A DNA stretch of 64,000 nt from Anaeramoeba flamelloides (lineage: Eukaryota; Metamonada; Anaeramoebidae): assembly GCA_027625915.1 (NCBI GenBank), contig JANTQA010000032.1, positions 13,656,001-13,720,000 of the forward strand. The letters are read 5' to 3'. The position numbers and the translations under genes were made by a program. Position 1 is the stretch's first letter. Every line of letters starts with the position of its first letter. The notes below the pieces were generated by a model that saw nothing but the letters and a program-made list of their open reading frames with translations, had not been told where the DNA came from and did no database searches. Of this stretch, positions 1 through 12,010 are shown piece by piece.

Positions 1-806
1 ATTTTTTGTTTCGATTTAATATTTATTATTCGTTACATTTAAACCAAATTTAATTGAAAATTGCATCCTTCTATTTACCAAATGATATTTATTTATTTTA
101 TTATTAATTTATCTTAAAATTGTAAAAAAAAAAAAAAAAAAAAAAAGACTATAAAATGTATTATTTTTTCCCTTTACCACTCATATTAATGTTGTTAATT
201 ATTTGAAAATAATCAATAATAATCAAATTGAATATTGATATGATTTTTTCAAAAGAGTTGTGGTACTCAACTCATCAAAGATTTAGTAGACCAAGAATCA
301 ATGATTAAAAATTGAATGATCGTGAAAGGAAATATTTTTTTATGAGTTAATAAAGAACATCAAACTCTTGGTGAAACAAACAGTTCTTATTTTTGAAAGG
401 ATCCTTTCAATAAGAGTCAAAAAAAAAAAATACAATAATCAAAAAAAAAAAAAAAATATCATAATTAACTTTGTGTTGGGATAATCTTTCTTGTTTGGTT
501 CTCTTTATTTTTGTGTACGATCTTGGTTTAACTCTACAAAAGAAAAAAAAAAGAAAGAAAGAAATTCAAAACTAATCTTCTCAATTACTTTTATGATCGG
601 ATCTTCTCTGCTTGAATGATGGTTTTTTTTGGATAGCCTAACTCATTCTATTCTATAAAACTTTTAAAGTTTGAACTTAAGGTATTTATGAGAGAATAAA
701 ATCTCAAAAAATGCTAAAAAAAAAAAAAATTAAGCTTTTCGTTTGTTTGAAGAAATTGTTTTTTTAAAATTTTAATTTTGAATTTTTTCCTGAATAATTT
801 TTTTCA
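1..806. other. AT-rich stretch, no gene seen
   Basis: Homopolymer-rich, AT-rich sequence on the downstream side of the B55-like gene. I read both strands for the missing C-terminal WD40 blades of that protein and found nothing recognisable. A further exon could lie beyond the window edge. Confidence 0.5.
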
Positions 807-2289
807 CTACAACTCATGGTTATTGTTCCATTCAAAGTTTAATTTAAATATCCCTTCTGGTGTAGTACGAAAGACTTTCACTAAGCCATCTTCTCGTGAA
901 AAGGGACAATCTATTTTCGAATAATTTGACACTTTGGATATTTTGATACTTTTTGGAATTGTTGCTAATTAAGAAAAACTTTAAAAATAAAAAAAAAGAA
1001 AAAATAAAAGTTCCTTACTAAAAGACTTGTCTGTTCTCTCAAGATGCCAAAGATTGATTCTTAATTCATCTGAAGAAATGAAAACTTCATCATCAGAACA
1101 TAAAGAAATTGCATTTATATTATAAGCGTGTGCATTTCCATAGGTTCTTTTATTATAGGCTTCTTTGTTTATTTCTTCAACTTGAGTTTTTGGAAAAATT
1201 AAGTCTTTAGGGCTGTTGATTCCTTCGATCTCTTCTTGATCGATATTAAGTTCAGTCACTAATTCGGTCTCTTTAGAAAAGATTTTCCAAAGTTTGATTG
1301 TTTGGTCTATTATAAAGAAGATTTTTGAATCGATTAAGAGAAGGCAAATAATTTAAAAAAACAATTAGTCCAAATCAAAAAAAAATAAAATTAAAAAAAA
1401 AAAAAAAATGAAAAAGGAATGACAAAATTAGAAGAAAAAAAGTAACTCTTGAAGAAAAGTCTTTTTTGTGATTTAATAAAGGATCTAAAAAGAGTATTAT
1501 TTTCAAATCAAAAATGGTTGTGATGAATTTTTTAGTGTTGGGTTAATCTTTTTATTTTTTATTAAAAAAAAAATTTGACTTTTTTGGTACGAGTGAAAGA
1601 ACGGAAAAAGAAAATAAAAAAAAAATAAAATAAAAAAGGAATTAAAAACAAAAAAAAAAAAAAAAAATATTACCATTTGTAGAAAGTAATAAATGTGATC
1701 TATTTCTTCTTTTGATCCATTGAATTTTATTAATTTTTTCTTCAATATCAATACTTTTAAGATAATCAAATTCAGGTTCGTGAGATTGGAATTCCGTGTA
1801 AAATTTGTACTGTAAACCTTTTTTCTTTTTTGAGTTTTCTTCTTCTTCATCTTCTTCTTCTTTTTCTTCTTTAAAGAATTCTTCTTCTTCTAAATCACTT
1901 TCTTCATCACTTTCATTTGAAATCTTTAAAAGATTGAAATTTATTTTTCAATTTTCAATAAGAACAAATGTTGTTAATATTTTTTTTTATTTTTTGAATT
2001 GGAAAATTAAAAAAAAAGAAAATAATAAAAATAAAAAAAAATGTTAATTAAAAAATAAAAAAGTAAACTGATAAAAAGTGAAGAACTCAAAGAGATCGTG
2101 GGTTGCAAAAATTTTTACACGGTTGCTTTGGAAAAGAATCACTCTTCCACCTCTATCGCCAACAGCAACATAATTTCCTGTTGAATCAAATTCAAGCGCA
2201 GAGATTTTGTCTTGTTCTGCGATCTTTTCGATTGAAGACTTGTCTCCAAAAATTTGTGAAACTCTCCACTTAAAAGGTACACCTTCCAT
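807..2289 (-). CDS. PPP2R2: PP2A regulatory subunit B (B55/PR55)-like protein, short form
   Basis: Model: exons 2119-2289, 1674-1923, 1019-1306 and 807-964 (minus), 867 nt, 288 residues, all introns GT-AG (195, 367 and 54 bp). B55 subunits are WD40 propellers that choose substrates for the PP2A phosphatase. Exon 1 gives [16 protein letters not shown] and the blade [16 protein letters not shown]. Exon 2 has an acidic insert of about 25 residues, then the family hallmark [14 protein letters not shown] and EEKINKIQW. Exon 3 gives TIKLWK and [20 protein letters not shown] followed by LRINLWHLE. Normal B55 is about 440-450 residues. Here the recognisable match stops after LERTDKSF, about halfway. 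The last exon keeps phase and contains an [12 protein letters not shown]-like piece, but I cannot align it to B55, so it may be wrong or a divergent end. A strong GGTAAGT donor lies upstream near 2380 (minus) and could mark a leader intron. Identity of exons 1-3 is firm; the 3' end is not. Confidence 0.82.
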
Positions 2290-2719
2290 TTTATAAGTTA
2301 TTAAAAATGAAAAAAAAAAAACAAAAAGCTAGAAAATTGTTAAAAAATGAAAATTTTCTTCCTATTTTTTTTGGACTTACCAACATAACTTGACCAATTA
2401 AAACAAACTGTGAGTCCACGGTTCTTTTGTTAGGTTTGGGTAGGTATTATCTGAAAGAAAAAAAAGGTTTTTTCCATTTGAGATTATCTACTCATTTGAT
2501 AAATGATTTTTGAATTTTCAAAGTTTTTAAATATAATTTGTGTTTTTCTGAATGAAGAGAGTTTTAAAATATACCTAAAAGTAATAAGAAACCTGAAAGC
2601 GGAGTTGGCATATTTCATACAATTTTTTTATAATTAAAAAACAAAAATTTGAAATATACAAAAACTTTTTCCAAAATCAAGAAAAAAATCAAAAAAATTC
2701 TGTAGATTATTCAATAGAG

Positions 2720-2900
2720 TGTGTTGTTAATTTCACATTCCCTTTTTATTTTTATAGATTACGATTTGGTCACTTACACCCCAATTTAATAGAAAGAATT
2801 TAAATATTTTAAAAATAAAAGAAATAATCAATTTTTTTCGGATCTTCAAGGATTAATTATTGGATTTTTATTCTTTTATTTATTAAATAAAACTAAGAAT
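2720..2900. repeat. Dispersed repeat B, partial copy (B4)
   Basis: It shares the core around 2820-2860 (AATCAATTTTTTTCGGATCT, then TTCAAGGATT) with the fuller copies at 7106-7795, 38920-39390 and 56930-58650. Ends are not defined. Confidence 0.5.
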
Positions 2901-4007
2901 TTCCTCTTTTTTTGTGAGTCTACTATATAAGTATTGGTGTTAATAAGTTAAACATATTTATTAAAAAAACTTTGAAAAATAATTGATATTTTTTGAACTT
3001 TTTATTAAATCTAAAAAATATATTTCCTTATTTATAGTGATAAAATTAATAGTTTATATTGCGAAGGTAATTGAAAAATGAATTAATAATATTTTTTCTT
3101 AAAAATTAGCTTTTTTTGGAAATTTAATTTTAATCAATGATTTACTATTATTAAAAAGCCCTGTAAAATATTATGTAAACTTAAAGAAATTAGTTTTATT
3201 TTAAATATTTTGATTTAATAATCAAAACTTGATTGTTAGTATTATTTAATTTTCATTATAATACTATGTTTATAATTATAAATATGCTTTAAATAGAAAT
3301 CATTAGTATATGAAAGTTTGTGGTAAAACAATATACAGATCAATGGTTATAAAAAAAAACAATAACAATAACAATAATGAATATTCACTATCAAGTCATC
3401 TGAATAAAAAGATTTCTCAGTTTATATTAAACAACCACACAACTATATTGCTCATTGAATAGTAAAAATTAACCAAATTTTATATGATTTATACAATATT
3501 CTTCTCAAAATAACCAATATAATATTATAGCTGAATAATTTTTCTTCTTTAGCAAAATATGTTAATTGATTTTTTTTTACTATATTCCTTGATGTTTTTT
3601 TTTTTCATTTTATTTTTCTTCAGTTTTTGTCTAATATATTTATTTTTTAAAAAAAAGTAAATGTATACAAAATTAGAGTATCTTTGGAAACTTGTTTTAA
3701 TTTTTAGAAAATTGGAAAATAATTTTGTATTTGCAAATGAATATTTTTATTATTTAAAAATCATATTTATCTTTATTAAAAAAAATCTTGAAATTAAAAT
3801 ATTTGATTTTTTGATGTACTATTTCTTTATTTTTTTTTAAAAAAAAATGTCTTTTAAAAACTTATAAGAAGTGGCTAAGATCCTTAATTTAAGTTTCTAT
3901 ACCATGTACATTTTTTGAAATCTACGAATTTTTCTCTTTTATGTAAGTATTTATTGAAATAATTTGAAAAATATGTGTTTAAATGGAGTGGTTGGTGGTT
4001 TTAGATC

Positions 4008-4551
4008 AAGTTTTCAAATACGTGGAATTTGAATAAAGATTATCTTGTGTCTGGTGCTGTGACTTGTTATTATGGTTCTTATCTGATCAATCTTTGACAA
4101 AGTATGATTTTTATATTTGTTCAAAATTGTAATTTTAAGCAATTTATTTTTTTTTTCCAAAATCTGAATTGCATAATATAAGGCTAATTGCTGACAGGTA
4201 AGAAATAAAATCGTTATTTTGAGTAATTTATCAAAATATTCAAATATCTTATACTCAATTGTATAAAACAAAAAAAAAAAAATACAAGCCCCAAATTAAA
4301 CCTAAATTTCAGTAGAAAATAAAATTCGTAACTTAAAAATTTTATTTTTCTATAACGTAACTACCAATCTATTAGTCTTACATTCTTCAATTCAGATATT
4401 GGAAAAAAAAATAAACTTCTTAAAATTCCAATTTTGAACCACTATTAAAATTCATTCTTTGTCAAAGATCAATCAGTTAAGAACCATGATAACAAGTCAC
4501 AACGTCCGATACACAATAATTTTTATTTAAATTCCAAGGATTCGAAACCTT
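4008..4551. mobile_element. Fold-back element family A, copy 1
   Basis: About 544 bp with terminal inverted repeats of roughly 200 bp. The left arm begins near 4008 (AAGTTTTCAAATACGTGG) and its complement ends at 4551 (CCAAGGATTCGAAACCTT). Both arms contain GGTTCTTATCTGATC-like and GACTTGTTAT motifs that recur in copies A2 and A3. There is no coding capacity and no clear target duplication. This is the most diverged of the three copies. Confidence 0.7.
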
Positions 4552-5018
4552 AGGGTGAGGATGCTTATTTGGAAAATTTTCTAAAAAGTTGCAAATATTT
4601 CGTTGATTTTTTGTTAATTTTTTGATATAAGATTATATTACGAAGGTTATACATTCATACAAACTCTCAGAGATTACATAAATTGAAATTTATTCAAAAT
4701 AAAAAAAATTGATAATTTTTCATTTTATTTTTTCAAATTTAAAAATACAAATCAGAAGGATTTAGATCTTTTTTTTAAAAAAATAATTATTAAAAAAATT
4801 AATATTTTCAGAAAAGAAATACTTTCCCAAAACTTGATTCTTGGGGTTTTTTTTAATTTTTTTTACAAAAAAAATCAAAAAAAATTGACATTCAGCTATA
4901 ATAAAAGATTTTCAAGTAATGTAACATATCAAATTTTTAATTCTTAAAATCAGCTTAAATATTTTTTTTCCATTTTAGAATTGGTAACTTTGATAATTTA
5001 TTTAAATTCTTGAAATTC

Positions 5019-5498
5019 CAGTGATGTAAATACCCCATGTTTTTTACTTTAACCAATTATTAAATTTTATTCTTGCTTAAAATATTGACTGACTATAGAA
5101 ATAAAAGAAACAAATCAATTTATTGAATATAGCATATCAACAAGAAATAGGGTTTCATGATAAACTTTATCATAGAATTGTGAAGATATTGAAAGATTAA
5201 TATGTAATTTTATGACAAAAAAATAAAAAAAATTTCATTTTTTGAATTTCTTAAACAAGAAATAAGTAAATCTCAGAAATTTTGAAAATATGACGAACTT
5301 TTTCAAAAAAAGCATTTAAAATTATTGAAACATTTTGATTAATCTAAGATCTAACATCTAAAGTCAATTTAAATTGTAATCAAGAATATATTTTGTTTTC
5401 ATCTGTATTGAATTACCCAAGTCTGAAAAAAAAACAAAACACTAGTTAAATTTTAGTAATGGGTTTTTTGTTGTCAACATTGGTTATTTACATCACTG
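5019..5498. mobile_element. MITE L, mariner-like ends
   Basis: About 480 bp bounded by inverted CAGTGATGTAAATA (left at 5019, complement ending at 5498). Similarity continues inward a further 10-15 bp. The right flank starts with TA; the left flank reads TC, so a TA target duplication is half preserved. There is no open reading frame of note. CAGTGATG-type ends with TA targets suggest a Tc1/mariner-driven non-autonomous element. Confidence 0.55.
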
Positions 5499-5806
5499 TA
5501 AAACAAAAAACTTTGGATACTCATTTTCAAAAAATGATTTCTTGATATATATTCGTTTTGATCAAAAAAATATGTTCTCTCAAAGAAATACTATCTTTAA
5601 AAAATTCTTATTACGAAGAGCAATAATAAAAAAACTCCCTTAAAAAAAATGTATAGCCGTTAAAATAAAAATAAAAAAAATCTGAAACTGAACGAAAAAA
5701 AAGATGAGAAAGTCCTGTAATGGCCAAGTTGGTGAAGAAAATAAACTATTATTGGATAAAAATTTTCTGAAAGTAAACAATTATTTTTTTTACAAATTTT
5801 ATTTTC

Positions 5807-8800
5807 ATGAGTATGAATTATTTATTTGGTGATCCAGATTTTACATTTCTTTTTCCACCAACACCTAAAAAAGAAGAAACAGAAAAATTGGAAAACCAAG
5901 AAAAGAAAGGGGACAGTAAGGAAACAAAAGAGTCTCATGAAGACGAGATATTTTTTGCTTCTCGAAAACTAAATAGTTATAATAATTTACCAGGCTTAAG
6001 TCGATTATGTGAGTTTAAAGAAACAAAAAAAAACGATTTGTTCTCATCTAGCACTATAATTAACATGGTTTCAAGGCCATCGTCTTGTTTGGTACATCTC
6101 AATTCCAAAAAGTTATTACTTTTTGTGCTCTCCAAAAGGACTCTTCTTGAGATACCAAATGAAAAATTTAAAAAGATTGCTGCTGGTGGATTAAATTACC
6201 TTGTATTAACTCACTCAGGGAAAGTTTTTTATATCAAAAGAAGCGATTCAATTACACAGTGCCAAGTTAACCAAAAAAAAGAAACAACCTATGGCCTTGT
6301 TCAGATTCCATTTTTTAAAAAGTTAAACCTTTTTGTTGAAGATATAGTTCTTGGTGGTTTATCAAATTACTTCCTTTGTAAAGGTGGTAATCTTTGTGCA
6401 CAAGGAGACAACTTACATGGTAAATTCATTTCTTTTTTTCTCTTTTATTCACTTGGATTATTGTTATTCTTCCATTTCATTCAACAAGCCATAAAGTTTT
6501 TAAAAGTTTGATTTTAATATTTTTCAAAAGAACAAAGACTTTTGGTTCCTGAAGGTTTACAATCCCCGAAATTTTGAAAAAGGATTATCTTGTGTTGGGT
6601 GTAGTGGCTTGTTAATTTGGTTCTTATCTGATCGATCTTGTCCTTGGTATGGGTTTTAATAGTGGTTCAAAATGGCAATTTTTGACAATTTATTTTTTAA
6701 TTTTTCCAAAATCCGAATTGAAGAGTTTAAGATTAATTGATTGGTAGGTGTTCAAGAATAAATTTAGAAATTTGGGTTGTAGAAAAGAATCTTGATTTAC
6801 TTTTATGTCAATTAATAAATGAAAAAATAAATTTCTTTAAAAGTCTAAATAAAACTAAATATAATTCAAAATTTCAATCAACAACCGACAAACCACATTT
6901 TTTTATAACATAGCTAATCAATTAATCTTACACTCTTCAATTCAGATTTCAGAAATTAAAAAATAAATTGTCAAAAATTGCCATTTTGAACCACTATTAA
7001 AACCCATACCAAGGACAAGATCGATCAGATAAGAACCAAATTAACAAGCCACTACACCCAACACAAGGTAATCTTTTTTCAAATTTCAGGGATGGTAAAC
7101 CTTTAGTAACTAGTAACTCTTATTTATTTTTTAACACAAAGGTGATAGAGTAATTATTATCACAAACGATAAGCTTAAACTAGATAAAAACTCGTTAATA
7201 AACTCTAGAGAGATGAATTATCATTTTTCAAAGAATTCATTTTTCCCAAAGAAATTTTCAGGTTAGAAGATACTGATAAATTCAAATAAATTTAATAAAA
7301 TTTTTAGTTCAATTTCCGATTTTGTAATCTCATGATCAACTTTTAAAACAAACTCAAGAGAACGAATCTTTTGAAAGTAAACCAATTTTACAAAGTTTCT
7401 ACACGTTTAAAAGAATAAAATACTTTGTTCAAAGCTTGTGTAAAATAATTCTTAAAATGGAAAATGAAGTAAAAATTTTTCTGATATTTATTTGAATTTA
7501 TCAGTAAGGATCCTTATGTTGAATTCTTTGGATTTAAAAAGAAAAAAGAAAAAAGAAAAATTTGCAAAAAACCCTTTTTATTTTTAGGAAATCTCAGTTT
7601 TAGTAGACTTGTGAGAGTTTGTATTCACAAACAACAGTGAATCTTTAATTTTATTTTAAAAATAAAAGAAAAATAAACCAAATAATTAATCCTTGAAGAT
7701 CCGAAAAAAATTGATCATTTATTTTATTTTGCAAATATTTATTAAATTTCATGAAATTTATTATATTAAACATTTTTCTTTTTCAAATATTAAGAATATA
7801 GACAACAAAATGTATTATTAAAATAAGTTATTTGAGAACATCTATTTACATTATTAGAATTATTATTTACAATTTATTATATTTATTTAAAAAAATTAAT
7901 AAAAAAATATATGAAATAATAAAAAAGTCTTTTGATACGTTTAATCTTTGGGTTATTAACAACAGACTTAAAGAATGAGTTATTAATTATTTATTAAAAA
8001 TAATCAAATTAAAAAGTATTTTTTTTTGGTTATAAGTTGAATTTTACTAGTTTTAAAAAAATCTTTTGGGAGAATTTTTAAATTTAATAATTTGGTTATT
8101 TTTCTGATCTTTTTGGATAATAAATTGAAAAAATTGATTCGAGCTGTTATTTGAATCAAAACATTATATTTTTTTCAAAGCTCAAAATAATTATTGTATT
8201 TTTTTGAGATTAAATAGATTTTTTAAACTTAGTTATTTTAAAAACTTAGTGGTTTCATTTTTTAAAGTGTATTTTTGTACACTTCCTTCACAGATATTAA
8301 GATTTCAATCTTCTTTCAAGGAAAACAATTTTTTTTCGAAATAATTTGGAGATATGTCGGATTTGGAACTTTTTGAAAATGCTAAAAATGGATCAGTCTT
8401 TTAAAAACAATAATTCATTTTTTTTAATAACATTAAAAGTAAGTTTGGTTTTTTATTATTCAACTTTTTACTTTGTTTTTCAATTTCGAGATGCGGTAAA
8501 TTTTTTTTTAATTTGCTCTTAAATTTACTTGAAGATTTTTTTTTAGTTTGCTAGTCCCTTAAAAACACTTTTAAAAAAGAATTCTTCATTTAACTCTGGC
8601 TTGTTGAAATTTGAAATTTTAATGGGGGGTTTCAATTGATTATCTTAACTTTTTTTAAATCTTGAATCTGGCTTTGATTTAGAATTGTCATTTGAACGAA
8701 AAAATATCTCAATACAAATAATAAAAACTGAACACTGTCAAAAAAAAATGGAGAACAGCCAAGAAACTTTTTATGAAAAAAAAAAAAAATATTTATTAAA

Positions 8801-11800
8801 ATGAAAGAAATAAAATTTTTTTCTTTTTTCAAAATTCAAATACCTCAAAGAAAATTTTTAAAGAGCAAAAAATGTTCATTTCATATTATTTTAATTCTAA
8901 AATGCCCCATATACAATTCTAATATTAAATGAAAGTACTCTGCATTTATTAACTCTCAAAGGAAGGTTTTCAAATAAATTTCAATAAATATTTAAAAATT
9001 CATTTAATGGTAAAATTAACTTTTAGAAATTAAGAGACTGTTCCTTGAAAAAATAAATTGAAAAATGAATTTTTTAAAAACAAAGAATAAAACTTTTAAT
9101 AACTTCAAGATCCCAATAATTTAATAAGAATAATACCCCCTTTCTTCTAAATAATATTTCGCTAGAAATCAATTTCAAATTTTAAATAAAAAAAAAAAAA
9201 ATGAGTTTATTTAAGCAAAATAATTTAATAATGGCTTTATTTATGATCTTTTTTCTTTTCTTTTCTTTTTTTACTTCACAAATAAATTAGATTATTTTTT
9301 AAAAATTGTTTTCCAGAGTATTGAAAATTAAAATTAAAAAGGAAATACTTAAATGGCTAAATCGTTTAATTATCACTGAATTCTATAAATATCACAGTTC
9401 CCCAACATCCATACGAGCCTGAAAAATAACGATAGATAGAGACATACCGAATTCCAATATTACAGGGTGTGTATTTCTAGAGAGAAAGATTTTTAAAACG
9501 ATAGAATTTTTTGTAAACTATTCATGTCTTTTATTCAATTTTTCATTGATTTCACAAACAAAGAATAGTTGTTATCCATATAATCAAAGGAAAGTTTTCT
9601 TTGAAAATAAACAAACAAAAAAAAATAACTTTTTTGAGAATTTGAATAAAATAATAAAATTAATAATTATTTTAAAACTTATCTTTATTTTTAGGAGAAC
9701 TCTCGGGTTAAAAAACTGGTCATTCAATTTTCATGATAAGTTGGAAATTTTAATTTTTTTTATTATTTATGAATAAATTTTTCCAACATAACACTCATTT
9801 TGAATTTGTATTTTTTAAATTGAATGTTTTCTAAAGAATTTTTTGTACTTTTAAATTTTACACAGCATTATCTGCATACATCCCCGAAACAAAAATAAAC
9901 AATTCATTAAAAATAATATAAAAAGACTATTATGAGAAAAAAAAAAATTACATTAATAGTGTTTTTAAAATAAGAAAATATTTTATCCTGGGTATATTTA
10001 TCTCTTTTGATATGATAGTGATTTTTATTTATTCTAATAAAAAAAATATTAGAAAAAAAATCGTTAAAAATGAAAAAAAAAAAAAAGTATTAAAATTTTT
10101 GGTATAACATTTCACACTTGAAATAAATGAGATACAATTATTATAAAATCGTTTAAATTTGAAAAAAAAAAAAATAAGTCTAAAAATAGCAAATTTTCAG
10201 AAAAATCTCAAATTTTTACCAAGATCATTCTTTCTATAAAATGTAATAAAAAATAATTTTTTTTTAAAAAATATTTGCAAAATAAAAAAAAATAACTTTT
10301 GGAAATTTTAATTTTAATTTAGGTTTCTAAATATAATTAAAGTTTTAAATAAACGTTGAGAATCAACTTTACAAAACTATTTTTGAAATATATCATTTTT
10401 ATTTTTTTTTTTTTTTTTTTATTTCTCTTAAATTATTAAAATTCATTTATTTTTGAATTCAATTAATGTTTATAATAATATATAAATTTACACATATATT
10501 GATAATTATTTTATATTGGTGATCAATAGGCCAATTAGGTGATGATAGTACTTATTATGAAAAAGAAGAGCCAACTTTAACATTAAAAAAGGTTTCACGA
10601 ATATTTAGCGGGCTTAATTCGTTTAATCTATTCTACACATTAACCGATTCAAATGATTTATATGTATGCGGTTCTAATCAATTTGGACAAGCAGGTGTTG
10701 GTAATCGAGATAACTTAACAAATCAAGAGATAATAAAGAATATTAAAGCATCTGATATTTTAGATATTCAAACTTCAAACTTTCATTCAGTTCTCATAAC
10801 TACCGATGGGAAAACTTATAGTTGTGGATCAGAAGATTATAATGGATTAGGTGAAAATAAAAATGTTTTTACAGAGATTGAGGAATTAAAAAATAAAAAG
10901 GCTATTCAATTAAGCGTTGGAAACCATCACACATTAATTTTGACAAAGGATAATGAACTTTATGGATTTGGATTTCATAGAAAGTATTCCCCAATTAATT
11001 GGAAAAAAAGATTAAAAAAAAATCTAAAGGAAAATAAGGGAGAAAATGAAGAGGGGGGGGTGAAAGAAAAGAAGGAAGGAAGGAAGGACGAGGATAAGGA
11101 AGAGAAGAAAGAAGAAAAAAATGAAGAAGAAAATGAAGAAGAAAATGAAGAAGAAAATGAAGCTGAAAATGAAGATGATATAGATCTAAATGAAGACGAT
11201 TATTTACATTTAACAGATTTAATTGATGAGGATTGGGTACTTCCTCAAAAAATTGAAATCCCAAAAGAGCTGAAAACTGAACAACTCCAAATTTCTTCAG
11301 GGAATCATGTATGTTTCCTGTACAAGCAAAAAAAAAAATCAATTCTTTTTGATTTACAGAAAATTTATGAAAAACAATTATTTTCTGATTTTGAAATAAA
11401 AGGTGTCAAAGGACATAAAATCTGGTTAACTTGCCGTTTAGGATTTTTGGAATTTGGAAAAATTGAAGATTATTTTACAAAAGCATTAACAAAAATGGAA
11501 ATACAGGATTTCATTAAATGGCTTTATACAGATAATATTAAGAACCTTGGATTATTAAAACAAATCCTTGAACATTTTAATGTCCCATACCCACCGAAAA
11601 ATAATATCCAGAAAGATTTATTAGAATTATACAATAATGAAAACTCTAAAAATTTTTCATTATTATTATCAAAAAAAGAAGATCAAGTGGAAAAAAATTC
11701 AAGCAAACAAATAAAAATCACAATCCATAAATTCATTTTATTCACCAGATCAGAATTGTTTAAACAAATGTTTTCTTCCATAAAAGTTCCTGATTCCGTC

Positions 11801-12010
11801 ACAGACTATACAAAAAAAAGTTTTGACAGTTTAAAAATATTTTTCAAATATCTCTACACAGACAAAATAGACAATTCGATACAAGAAAATCCCAATTTCA
11901 ATTCAATTTATAACGAACTAATAGATTCAGAAGACTATTATCAATTGAACCAATATTCAAAACTTGCAACACAATTATCAAATATTAAAAAACAATTAAA
12001 CAAAAATTAA
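5807..12010 (+). CDS. RCC1-repeat protein with C-terminal BTB domains
   Basis: Model: exons 5807-6419 and 10530-12010, 2094 nt, 697 residues. The join restores the RCC1 signature exactly: exon 1 ends GDNLHG and exon 2 continues QLGDDSTY. The N-terminal 50 residues are polar and charged. RCC1-type blades follow (KIAAGGLNYLVLTHSGKVF, DLYVCGSNQFGQAGVGNRDN, HSVLITTDGKTYSCGSEDYN, VGNHHTLILTKDNELYGFG). A very acidic stretch follows, with Glu/Asn repeats encoded near 11040-11190, then two BTB-like segments: a weak one (LFSDFEIKGVKGHKIWL...FIKWLYTDNI) and a better one (HKFILFTRSELFKQMF...FFKYLYTDKI). RCC1/BTB proteins are usually scaffolds, often Cullin-3 linked; that role is inferred from the family only. 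The single 4110 bp intron is full of repeats. Start: ATG 5807, with another in-frame ATG six bases on. Confidence 0.87.
6552..7103. mobile_element. Fold-back element family A, copy 2
   Basis: 552 bp inside the RCC1/BTB intron. Near-perfect arms of over 200 bp run inward from AAGGTTTACAATCC (6552) and its complement ending at 7103. The arms share GTGGCTTGTTAATTTGG and CCATTTTGAACCACTATTAA with copy A3. The centre (about 6770-6890) is unique and non-coding. Its right end abuts repeat B1. It is the best-preserved copy, so probably the youngest. Confidence 0.82.
7106..7795 (-). repeat. Dispersed repeat B, copy 1, interrupted by MITE C1
   Basis: Reverse-oriented copy inside the RCC1/BTB intron. 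It begins with ACTAGTAACTCTTATTTATT (complement of the common end AAGAGTTACTAGT) and runs to the shared segment near 7690-7790 (complement of GATCTTCAAGGATTA and TATTTGAAAAAG). A 232 bp MITE is inserted within it. Confidence 0.65.
7273..7504. mobile_element. MITE C, copy 1
   Basis: 232 bp with TA on both sides (7271-7272 and 7505-7506). The inverted ends start CTGATAAATTCAAATAAAT and the arm extends about 45 bp with mismatches. It is non-coding. It sits inside repeat B1 and has the same length as the copy at 58989-59220. A Tc1/mariner-type origin is inferred from the TA duplication. Confidence 0.82.
7796..10529. other. Remainder of RCC1/BTB intron
   Basis: AT-rich intronic DNA. I see no coding segment. 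A less repetitive patch lies around 9370-9560, and Leu/Phe-rich open frames here come from poly-T tracts. The splice acceptor is CAATAG at 10524-10529. Confidence 0.55.

Larger units (their letters stand above)
2290..5806. other. Intergenic, repeats only
   Basis: This stretch separates the two diverging genes. It holds a partial B repeat (about 2720-2900), fold-back element A1 (4008-4551) and a CAGTGATG-ended MITE (5019-5498). The rest is AT-rich with short (AATAAC) repeats near 3360. No coding segment was supported. Confidence 0.6.

Noticed and set aside
981-1259. Separate 92-residue gene starting at an internal Met
   Set aside because: It is exon 3 of the B55-like gene read through its splice donor.
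5706-5750. tRNA-like D-arm / pol III A-box match (TGGCCAAGTTGG) upstream of the RCC1/BTB gene
   Set aside because: No B-box, acceptor stem or anticodon arm follows; at most a tRNA-derived fragment or chance.
10995-11342. Minus-strand Leu/Phe/His-rich frame
   Set aside because: It is the shadow of the Glu/Asn-rich repeat of the RCC1/BTB protein on the other strand.
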